In this document: in pieces, positions 1-5,085 of the stretch
How positions within the stretch are numbered: the first letter of the stretch is position 1
Layout of the letters: the number at the start of each line of letters is the position of its first letter
Source: Gammaproteobacteria bacterium
Lineage (GTDB): Bacteria; Pseudomonadota; Gammaproteobacteria; Steroidobacterales; Steroidobacteraceae
NCBI GenBank assembly: GCA_030040235.1
Contig: JASHUC010000195.1
Location: forward strand, 1 to 5,085
Direction: 5' to 3'
Length of the DNA stretch: 5,085 nucleotides
Translations under genes and position numbers: made by a program
The notes under the pieces: model-generated
What the model saw: the letters and a program-made list of their open reading frames with translations, nothing else
Database searches by the model: none
What the model was told of the DNA's origin: nothing

Positions 1-678
1 GTGCTCGTGAGCGGCTTCGGCGTGAACGGCAAGGACGGTTCCAAGGTCATTCTCAACGTCCCGAGCAGCGGGCGCATTCCCAACGGGGCGACCGTCGAGC
101 GCTCGGTCGCCATGCACTTCGCGAGCGACTCGCACCTGGTGCTCAACCTCAATACCCCGGACTTCACCACCGCCGCGCGCGTGGCGGCGGCCATCAACAA
201 GACCTTCGGCGCAGGCACCGCCGAGGCGCTCGATGCGGTCTCGATCCGTGTGGCCGCCCCGGTCACGCCGGATCAACGCATCGCCTACGTCGCGACGCTC
301 GAAGGGATCGAAGTCGACCCCGGCGTCGCGCCCGCGCGGGTGATCGTCAACTCGCGCACGGGCACGGTCGTCATCAGCTCCGAGGTGCGCGTCATGGCGG
401 CGGCCGTCGCCCACGGCTCGCTCTCGGTGACGATCACCGAGCGATATGACGTGAGTCAACCGAACGCCCTGTCGCAGGGGCAGACCGTGGTCACCCCGCG
501 CAGCGATATCAACGTGAAGCAGGCGGATGCGCACATGTTCGTGTTCCAGGCCGGCGTCAATCTCGATGAGATCGTCCGTGCCGTCAATCAGGTCGGTGCC
601 GCGCCCGGAGATCTGGTTGCAATACTCGAAGCGCTGCAGCAGGCCGGAGCGCTGCGCGCGCAGCTCGTGGTCATCTAG
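1..678 (+). CDS. flgI: Flagellar P-ring protein FlgI, C-terminal part (5' end outside window)
   Basis: FlgI forms the P ring, the periplasmic bushing around the flagellar rod in the peptidoglycan layer. It is exported by Sec and assembled with help from the chaperone FlgA. Seen here are 225 codons in frame 1 ending at TAG (676-678). Family-typical segments, numbered from the first codon of the window, are GRIPNGATVERSV (about 24-36), LNTPDFTTAARVAAAIN (about 50-66), a GTAEALDA segment, the strongly conserved RVIVNSRTGTVVI (about 113-125), VAHGSLSVTI, and the C-terminal helix pair ending GDLVAILEALQQAGALRAQLVVI-like (written here only as the known FlgI tail). Full-length FlgI is about 365-370 residues with an N-terminal signal peptide, so about 140 residues are missing because the window starts inside the gene. 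The GTG at position 1 is an internal Val codon and not a start. No frameshift or stop disrupts the visible part. Identification is very secure. Confidence 0.96.
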   Translation: MLVSGFGVNGKDGSKVILNVPSSGRIPNGATVERSVAMHFASDSHLVLNLNTPDFTTAARVAAAINKTFGAGTAEALDAVSIRVAAPVTPDQRIAYVATLEGIEVDPGVAPARVIVNSRTGTVVISSEVRVMAAAVAHGSLSVTITERYDVSQPNALSQGQTVVTPRSDINVKQADAHMFVFQAGVNLDEIVRAVNQVGAAPGDLVAILEALQQAGALRAQLVVI

Positions 679-705
679 CGGCCGCACGCGGGATATGGCG
701 CTGCA

Positions 706-1767
706 ATGGCCCCTCCAGTCACCGATGTGCGTACGTACGGCGATTTCGCCGGCCTCGAGGCGCTCAAGAAATCGGCGCACGGCAAGGACCCGGCGGCGAT
801 CCGCGAGGTGGCCCGGCAGTTCGAGAGCCTGTTCGCACGCATGCTGATCAAGAGCATGCGCGATGCGATCGGGCGCGACCCGATCTTCGGCAGCGATCAG
901 GAGCAGGCCTATCAGAGCATGCTCGATGATCAGCTGTCCGTCGAGCTCACCCGCGGCAAGGGACTGGGGCTCGCCGACATGCTGGTGCGCCAGCTGCAGC
1001 GCCGCGGGGCCTCGAGCGCGAGCAGCGGGGGGGCGTCGGGCACGTCTTCAGCCGCCGGAGCGCAAGCAGCCGGGGCCCCGTCCAGCGCTGCCTCCGGCAC
1101 GGGACCCGCGGGCAAAGCAGCCAGCCCCGCCTCCAGGCTTCCTCCGGCCTCGAAGGCCGAGCGGACGAGCTTCATCCGCGAGGTATGGCCGCAGGCGGAG
1201 CAGGCCGGGTCACAACTCGGCGTCGCCCCCCGGAGCCTCGTCGCCCAGGCGGCGCTCGAGAGCGACTGGGGCCGCAGCGTGCCGCGGGATGCGAGTGGAC
1301 GCTCGAGTCACAATCTCTTCGGGATCAAGGCCGCCGGCGACTGGACCGGATCGAGCGTCGCGGCGGCTACGCAAGAATTCGCCGGCACCACTCCGGCAGC
1401 CGCTCCGGGCACCGCTCGCACAACCGTCGCGCAGTTCCGTGCGTACTCGAGCCGCGCGCAGAGCTTTCAGGATTATGTCGCGTTGCTTGCCAGCAACCCG
1501 CGCTACGCGCCGGCACTCAACACGGGAGACAACGTCGAGGCCTTCGCGAGCGCCCTGCAGCGTGGCGGCTACGCGACGGATCCGGACTATGCCCGCAAGC
1601 TGAGCGCGGTCGCGGGGAGCGTCGCGAGCACGCTGGCGGAAGCCTCACCGGCAGCCCCTACGACCCTCGTCGCGTCGCTTTCGGCCGGCGCCAGCATCCC
1701 GATGCGTGAGGAAGATCTCAAGTTTGCGCAGGCCACGCCGATGAACGTGGCGACTGATAGGCTCTGA
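706..1767 (+). CDS. flgJ: Flagellar rod-capping protein and peptidoglycan hydrolase FlgJ (beta-N-acetylglucosaminidase)
   Basis: FlgJ is a periplasmic bifunctional protein. Its N-terminal domain caps the growing rod, and its C-terminal domain hydrolyses peptidoglycan so the rod can pass. The product has 353 residues. Residues ~33-97 are the rod-binding domain (ARQFESLFARMLIKSMRDA, then SMLDDQLSVEL and GLGLADMLVRQL). Residues ~101-150 are an Ala/Ser/Gly/Pro-rich linker. Residues ~152-312 are the glucosaminidase domain, with QAALESDWG carrying E185, SHNLFGIKA (201-209), E224, FRAYSS (244-249) and GGYATDPDYARKL (287-299). E185 and E224 fit the two glutamates (E184, E223) reported for Salmonella FlgJ, so the enzyme looks intact. 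A ~40-residue Ala/Thr/Ser-rich tail follows. The start is fixed by the flgI stop, which is in the same frame, with no other ATG/GTG/TTG between them. The ribosome site is weak (GGGA at 690-693, 12 bases from the ATG), so coupling to flgI translation is plausible. A run of seven G lies in the linker at 1027-1033. Confidence 0.96.
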   Translation: MAPPVTDVRTYGDFAGLEALKKSAHGKDPAAIREVARQFESLFARMLIKSMRDAIGRDPIFGSDQEQAYQSMLDDQLSVELTRGKGLGLADMLVRQLQRRGASSASSGGASGTSSAAGAQAAGAPSSAASGTGPAGKAASPASRLPPASKAERTSFIREVWPQAEQAGSQLGVAPRSLVAQAALESDWGRSVPRDASGRSSHNLFGIKAAGDWTGSSVAAATQEFAGTTPAAAPGTARTTVAQFRAYSSRAQSFQDYVALLASNPRYAPALNTGDNVEAFASALQRGGYATDPDYARKLSAVAGSVASTLAEASPAAPTTLVASLSAGASIPMREEDLKFAQATPMNVATDRL

Positions 1768-1770
1768 GGA
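1767..1770 (+). promoter_or_regulatory. Ribosome binding site of flgK
   Basis: AGGA begins on the last base of the flgJ TGA stop and lies nine bases before the flgK ATG. It is the best Shine-Dalgarno match in the window. Overlap with the flgJ stop suggests that ribosomes finishing flgJ can re-initiate on flgK. A second in-frame stop (TAG, 1774-1776) rules out any upstream extension of flgK. Confidence 0.75.
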
Positions 1771-1779
1771 CGTTAGGCA

Positions 1780-3705
1780 ATGGGCGACATACTCTCGACC
1801 AGCGTCACCGGCCTGCTCGCCTTCCAGCAGGCGCTCGACGTGACGAGCAACAACGTCGCCAACGTCTCGACACCCGGCTACGACGTCGAAACCACCAACT
1901 TCGCGGAGGAGCCCGGCCAGGGAACCTCCACGGGCTATATCGGCAACGGGGTTGACGTCGCAAGCGTCACCCGCGCGTACAACGCGCTGCTCGCGCAGCA
2001 GGTCAATTCCTCCCAGGCGAGCTACTCGAGCTCCAACACGCTCGCGACCTGGGCTGCACAGATCGACAATATGTTGAGCTCATCGAGCACGGGCCTCACG
2101 GCATCGCTCCAGAGCTTCGTCAACGCACTGCAGACGCTTTCCACCTCCCCCTCGTCCACCGCCTCCGGCCAGGCGGTCCTCAGCCAGGCGCAGGCGCTCG
2201 TCACGCAGCTGCAGTCGTACAGCTCGCAGGTCTCCGAGGCCGATTCGCAGGTCGAATCGCAGGTGCAGAGCAACGTCTCCGAGATCAACACGCTCGCAAG
2301 CAGCATCGCCTCGGTCAACGGTCAGATCGCGCAGGCCGAAGGGGCCGATCCAGGCCAGACCCCGAACCAGCTCCTCGACCAGCTCGACGGACTCGTCAAT
2401 CAGCTGAGCCAGTACGTCACCGTCAACACCGTCGCGGGAACCAACGGACAGACCGACGTTTACATCGGGACCGGCCAGGCTCTCGTGCTCGGCAGCAGTG
2501 CCCAGGAGCTCACCGCGGTACCGAATGCCTACAACGCCTCGCAGTACGACATCGGCCTCACGAACGGCACCACCACGGTCGATATCACCTCCGAGATAAC
2601 CGGCGGCTCCCTCGGGGGCTTGCTCGCAACCGTGAGCCAGGTGCTCGACCCCACTCAGAACGCCCTGGGCCAGTTGAGCGTGGGCCTCGCGACGCTCATG
2701 AACGAGCAACAGGCGGACGGGATGAATTCCACGGGCGCCCAGGGCCAGGCAATGTTCGCCGTCGGCGGCCCGCAGGTCCTCGCCGACTCGAACAACACCG
2801 GCAGCGCCTCGCTCGATGTGACTCTCACGAGCCTCAGCGATCTAACCACCGACGATTACGTGCTCGAGTACACCGGCACCGGCGCGAACGGCGGGTGGGA
2901 GCTCAAGGATCAAACGACCGGACAGGCGGTCGCGATGACCGGCACCGGCACGAGCGCCGATCCGCTTCAGGCCCAGGGCCTCTCGATCGTCGTGAGCGGC
3001 ACACCGGCGGCGAACGACAGCTTCCTCATCCAGCCGACGGCCGCAGCGACGCAGGGCCTGTCGATGCTGCTCACGAGCCCCACGCAGATCGCCTCCGCCT
3101 CGCTCGTGCAGGCGACGGCGGGCAGTGCCAATACCGGAACGGGTTCGATTTCGGCCGCCACCGTCACCGACCCGGCCACGTGGGAGGCTAACTCCGGCAC
3201 GTACACCGTCTCGTTCACGAGCCCCACCCAGTACGACGTGATGAACGGCACGACCGAGGTCACCTCCGGCACCTATACGAGCGGCTCGCCTATCGCCTTC
3301 GAGGGGGCCGAGCTCACACTCACCGGCGCGCCGGCGACGGGCGATACGTTCACGCTCGCCAGCAACTCGACGGCCAACACCGGCGACAACAGCAACCTGC
3401 TCGCGATGATCAGCGCGCTCTCCGCCTCGGCGCTCAATGGCGGCACGACCTCCTTGAACGACGCCGCCAATGATCTCGTGACCCAGGTCGGCGCACTCAC
3501 CCAGCAAGCCCAATCGAACGCCTCCGCCCAGCAATCCGTGAATCAATCGGCGACCGATTCGCTCAACAACGCGGACGGAGTGAATCTCGATCAGGAAGCC
3601 GCGCTCATGGTGCAGTACGAGCAATCCTACCAGGCGTGCGCCCAGATGATCGCGGCCTCGACCACCATGTTCGACTCGCTCATGACCGCGATGACCTACG
3701 GCTGA
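1780..3705 (+). CDS. flgK: Flagellar hook-associated protein 1 (hook-filament junction protein) FlgK
   Basis: FlgK (HAP1) forms the first junction layer on the hook, beneath FlgL. It is exported by the flagellar type III system, so no signal peptide is expected and none is seen. The product has 641 residues, longer than the ~550 of enteric FlgK. Residues ~1-45 are the rod/hook-type D0 segment, with the family motif ALDVTSNNVANVSTPGY. Residues ~60-330 are the helical core, including the IGNGVDVASVTRAYNALL region, the LLDQLDGLVNQLSQYVTVN segment, DVYIGTGQALVLG, and GGSLGGLLATVSQVLDPTQN. Residues ~346-526 hold two consecutive beta-rich modules that account for most of the extra length. Residues ~600-641 are the C-terminal D0 helix (GVNLDQEAALMVQYEQSYQA onward). 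The second module closely resembles one in FlgL. The sequence is rich in Ser, Thr, Ala and Gln. Its only cysteine is C620, in the C-terminal D0 helix. The start is supported by AGGA at 1767-1770 and an in-frame stop at 1774-1776. Identification is secure. Confidence 0.96.
   Translation: MGDILSTSVTGLLAFQQALDVTSNNVANVSTPGYDVETTNFAEEPGQGTSTGYIGNGVDVASVTRAYNALLAQQVNSSQASYSSSNTLATWAAQIDNMLSSSSTGLTASLQSFVNALQTLSTSPSSTASGQAVLSQAQALVTQLQSYSSQVSEADSQVESQVQSNVSEINTLASSIASVNGQIAQAEGADPGQTPNQLLDQLDGLVNQLSQYVTVNTVAGTNGQTDVYIGTGQALVLGSSAQELTAVPNAYNASQYDIGLTNGTTTVDITSEITGGSLGGLLATVSQVLDPTQNALGQLSVGLATLMNEQQADGMNSTGAQGQAMFAVGGPQVLADSNNTGSASLDVTLTSLSDLTTDDYVLEYTGTGANGGWELKDQTTGQAVAMTGTGTSADPLQAQGLSIVVSGTPAANDSFLIQPTAAATQGLSMLLTSPTQIASASLVQATAGSANTGTGSISAATVTDPATWEANSGTYTVSFTSPTQYDVMNGTTEVTSGTYTSGSPIAFEGAELTLTGAPATGDTFTLASNSTANTGDNSNLLAMISALSASALNGGTTSLNDAANDLVTQVGALTQQAQSNASAQQSVNQSATDSLNNADGVNLDQEAALMVQYEQSYQACAQMIAASTTMFDSLMTAMTYG
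2815..3039 (+). repeat. Diverged first copy of a beta-rich surface module in FlgK
   Basis: FlgK residues ~346-420. The segment runs from DVTLTSLSDL through YVLEYTGTG and WELKDQTTG to LSIVVSGTPAANDSFLIQPT. Its spacing of aromatic-hydrophobic strands and its ending, hydrophobic-x-hydrophobic-SGTPAxxDxF, match the modules at 3130-3357 (FlgK) and 4341-4577 (FlgL). In particular, SGTPAANDSF here parallels SGTPATGDEF in FlgL. Overall similarity is low, so homology is inferred from pattern and position and not from high identity. Confidence 0.5.
3130..3357 (+). repeat. FlgK copy of the module shared with FlgL
   Basis: FlgK residues ~451-526, from NTGTGSI to TFTL. Aligned by eye with FlgL residues ~200-278, about 49 of 76 aligned positions are identical with one three-residue gap. 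Identical blocks include NTGTGSI, TVTDP, YTVSFTSPT, SGTYTSG, FEG and PATGD. At the DNA level 3202-3224 is identical to 4413-4435 (23 bases), and 3331-3345 is identical to 4551-4565 (15 bases). The module sits in the middle of FlgK, where the variable outward-facing D2/D3-type domains of axial proteins lie. Confidence 0.85.
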
Positions 3706-3743
3706 TGAGACCCCGCATCCGCGCTCACCACGGCTGATCCACC

Positions 3744-4943
3744 ATGACCATCTCGACTGTCACGTTCCAGAACGATGCCCTCAATGCGATCGACGCGCTC
3801 GATGCGCAGGTCTCGCAGACGCAGAACCAGCTTTCCACGGGAGTCGCGCTGCAGAACGCGGCGGACAACCCCGTCGCCATGTCGCAGGTCAACACGCTCG
3901 ACGTCGAGCTCTCCGCCTCGCAGCAGTATGTAGCGAATGCCAATAGCGCGAACTCGAATCTCGAGCTGGAGGAGCAGGCCCTGACGAATGCGACGAACGT
4001 GATACAGAGCGCCCAAAGCCTGGCGACGCAGGCGAGCGACGGATCCCTGACCAGCTCCGACCTGCAGAACATCGCCACTCAGCTGCAGCAGCTGCTCCAG
4101 CAGCTGGTATCGGTCGGCAACACGACCGACAGCAACGGCAACTATCTGTTCGCCGGCACAGCGAGCGGCACCCAGCCTTTTGCGCAGTCGGGGAGCGGCG
4201 TCACCTACTCCGGCAGCGAGACGGTGAACCAGATCCAGATCGCCGCCGATCAGTCCATCTCGCAGGGCGACACCGGCAGCTCGGTGTTCATGAACATTCC
4301 GGCCGGCAACGGGACGTTCATCACGGCGGCGGGCGCCGCTAACACGGGCACGGGCTCGATCGATCCCGGGACCGTGACCGACCCGAGCACCTGGGCAGCG
4401 AATGCCGGTGTCTACACCGTCTCGTTCACGAGCCCGACGGCGTACCAGGTCGAGAACAGCGCGGATCCGCCGGTCGTGGTCGCTTCCGGCACCTACACCA
4501 GCGGCGATGCCATCTCCTTCGAGGGCGTGCAGGTCGCGGTCAGCGGCACCCCGGCGACGGGCGATGAGTTCACGGTGTCGCCCGCCGGCACTTCGAGCGT
4601 ATTCAGCACGCTCTCCAGCCTCATCTCGGCGCTCAACTCCACGACCCTCACGTCGGGCCAGCTGACGACTGCGATCGGCACCGCAGAGCAGCAGCTCGGC
4701 AACGCCGTCACCAATGTCGATAACGTCCAGGCATCGGTCGGTGCGCGAGTCAATGCGGTGAGCAGCGCCAACACGAGCGCTGAGAGCACCCAGACGACGC
4801 TGCAGAGCTCCGTATCGCAGCTGTCCTCCACGGACTATGCGGCCGCGACGACCCAGCTCAACACCGAGGAGATCGCCCTGCAGGCCGCGGAGGAGTCTTA
4901 CGCCTCCATCGCGAGGCTCTCGTTGTTCAATTACCTCGACTGA
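3744..4943 (+). CDS. flgL: Flagellar hook-associated protein 3 (hook-filament junction protein) FlgL
   Basis: FlgL (HAP3) forms the second junction layer, between FlgK and the flagellin filament, and is exported by the flagellar type III system. The product has 399 residues, longer than the ~317 of enteric FlgL. Residues ~1-130 form the N-terminal D0/D1 helices, with MTIST at the start, the QTQNQLSTG...NAADNPVAMSQ region (conserved S-x-G...DNP pattern of FlgL and flagellin) and a Leu/Gln coiled-coil stretch LQQLLQQLV. The hallmark NYLFAG is at 133-138, followed by TQPFA. Residues ~200-278 are a beta-rich insert nearly matching one in FlgK. Residues ~290-399 are the C-terminal D1/D0 helices, ending TQLNTEEIALQAAEESYASI and LSLFNYLD, a typical FlgL end. 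No cysteine is present. The start is fixed by an in-frame TGA at 3735-3737. No clear Shine-Dalgarno precedes the ATG. It lies 38 bases after flgK and is probably co-transcribed with it. Confidence 0.96.
   Translation: MTISTVTFQNDALNAIDALDAQVSQTQNQLSTGVALQNAADNPVAMSQVNTLDVELSASQQYVANANSANSNLELEEQALTNATNVIQSAQSLATQASDGSLTSSDLQNIATQLQQLLQQLVSVGNTTDSNGNYLFAGTASGTQPFAQSGSGVTYSGSETVNQIQIAADQSISQGDTGSSVFMNIPAGNGTFITAAGAANTGTGSIDPGTVTDPSTWAANAGVYTVSFTSPTAYQVENSADPPVVVASGTYTSGDAISFEGVQVAVSGTPATGDEFTVSPAGTSSVFSTLSSLISALNSTTLTSGQLTTAIGTAEQQLGNAVTNVDNVQASVGARVNAVSSANTSAESTQTTLQSSVSQLSSTDYAAATTQLNTEEIALQAAEESYASIARLSLFNYLD
4341..4577 (+). repeat. FlgL copy of the module shared with FlgK
   Basis: FlgL residues ~200-278, from NTGTGSI to EFTV. 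It differs from the FlgK copy mainly by three extra residues around ADPP and by scattered substitutions. It interrupts FlgL between the NYLFAG-containing region and the C-terminal helices, the position of the variable outer domain, and explains most of the extra length over enteric FlgL. Confidence 0.85.
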
Positions 4944-4947
4944 TCGC

Positions 4948-4963
4948 TGCGGCAGCAGCCGCA
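4948..4963 (+). other. Small GC-rich hairpin just after flgL
   Basis: TGCGGC (4948-4953) and GCCGCA (4958-4963) are perfect inverted repeats around a four-base AGCA loop, starting five bases after the flgL stop. No T tract follows, so this is not a standard intrinsic terminator. It could stabilise the 3' end of the mRNA or form part of a factor-dependent end, or it could be chance in GC-rich DNA. Confidence 0.35.
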
Positions 4964-5033
4964 TGGCCCGCGAGTGTGATCCGTCTCCCATTGTGACCGA
5001 TTCGACAATTTCACCGATTGAGGCTCCCCGGGT

Positions 5034-5060
5034 TCAAGTTCATGCCCGGCGCACCGATAC
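5034..5060 (+). promoter_or_regulatory. Candidate sigma-28 (FliA) promoter, probably for a downstream flagellin gene
   Basis: The -35-like box TCAAGTTC (5034-5041) matches the enteric FliA consensus TAAAGTTT at 6 of 8 positions. An exact 11-base spacer (5042-5052) separates it from the -10-like box ACCGATAC (5053-5060), which matches GCCGATAA at 6 of 8, including the unbroken core CCGATA. The site lies about 90 bases after flgL in a locally more AT-rich non-coding stretch, where many gammaproteobacteria have the fliC promoter. Transcription would start around 5066-5070. The flagellin gene itself is outside the window. Confidence 0.65.
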
Positions 5061-5085
5061 ACACCCCAGACAGTAAGCGGCCCGG

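Larger units (their letters stand above)
4944..5085. other. Non-coding region after flgL
   Basis: These 142 bases contain no convincing gene. Apart from the hairpin and the sigma-28-like promoter, there are three ACCGAT occurrences (4996, 5013, 5053), of which only the last has a matching -35 box. A CCGGG/CCCGG inverted repeat (5028-5032 and 5045-5049) flanks most of the -35 box. An ATG at 5042 opens a frame that runs off the window end, but it has no ribosome site and lies inside the promoter spacer, so it is not called as a gene. Confidence 0.6.

Noticed and set aside
1..3. GTG at position 1 as a true start codon
   Set aside because: The downstream sequence aligns with the interior of FlgI, and the signal peptide and N-terminal half are absent, so the gene continues to the left of the window.
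695..710. Possible sigma-54 promoter (GG-N10-GC) before flgJ
   Set aside because: The GG/GC spacing fits, but the -12 element TGGCC is a poor match to TTGCW and the site runs over the flgJ start codon. Such spacing is common by chance in GC-rich DNA.
863..1603. 246-codon + strand frame overlapping flgJ
   Set aside because: Arg/Ala/Pro/Ser-rich low-complexity translation of the wrong frame. flgJ in frame 1 explains the region with conserved domains and catalytic residues.
4089..4106. Perfect 8-base inverted repeat CAGCTGCT/AGCAGCTG in flgL
   Set aside because: It is explained by alternating Leu (CTG/CTC) and Gln (CAG) codons of the coiled-coil LQQLLQQL, and a two-base loop is too small for a hairpin.
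4948..4963. Rho-independent terminator after flgL
   Set aside because: The stem is perfect but only six pairs, and the sequence after it is GC-rich without a T tract, so it is listed only as a hairpin.
3696..4991. 431-codon open frame on the - strand opposite flgL
   Set aside because: It lies wholly over flgL, is rich in Arg, Gly and Val as expected of an antisense frame in GC-rich DNA, and has no recognisable domain. Similar long - strand frames over flgK (2080-2709, 2842-3624) have the same origin.
4996..5020. Two further ACCGATT sequences as additional sigma-28 -10 boxes
   Set aside because: Neither has a TAAAG- or TCAAG-like -35 box at about 11 bases upstream.
5042..5085. ATG at 5042 with a frame open to the window end
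   Set aside because: No ribosome binding site, it lies inside the spacer of the likely sigma-28 promoter, and its translation (MPGAPIHTPDSKRP) does not resemble a flagellin N-terminus.

Overview
This window is a stretch of a flagellar operon from a GC-rich Gram-negative bacterium. It carries flgI (3' part only), flgJ, flgK and flgL, all on the + strand, followed by 142 bases of non-coding sequence that contain a good candidate sigma-28 (FliA) promoter. The P-ring gene flgI implies an outer membrane and a peptidoglycan-anchored flagellum. The FlgJ fuses a rod-cap domain to a glucosaminidase domain, an architecture typical of beta- and gammaproteobacteria. The order flgI-flgJ-flgK-flgL with a flagellin-type promoter after flgL resembles Pseudomonas- and Xanthomonas-like gammaproteobacteria. 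The genus cannot be named from this sequence.

Layout: 1-678 is the C-terminal ~225 codons of flgI. flgJ is 706-1767 after a 27-base gap. flgK is 1780-3705 after a 12-base gap with a clear AGGA ribosome binding site. flgL is 3744-4943 after a 38-base gap. Positions 4944-5085 hold a small perfect hairpin just after the flgL stop and a two-part sigma-28-like promoter at 5034-5060, which probably drives a flagellin gene beyond the window. Spacing is tight and no convincing promoter or terminator lies between the four genes, so they are probably co-transcribed.

The products act in sequence during assembly outside the inner membrane. FlgJ caps the growing rod and cuts peptidoglycan so that the rod can pass. 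FlgI forms the P-ring bushing around the rod in the peptidoglycan layer. FlgK and FlgL form the two-layer junction between hook and filament, on which flagellin then polymerises.

The genes themselves are a known system; I found no new defence, mobile or metabolic system here. The most notable feature is a ~76-79-residue beta-rich module present in both FlgK (residues ~451-526) and FlgL (residues ~200-278), about 64% identical by hand count and including a 23-base perfect DNA match. A more diverged copy lies just upstream in FlgK (residues ~346-420). This suggests that the surface-exposed domains of the two junction proteins were duplicated and exchanged between neighbouring genes.
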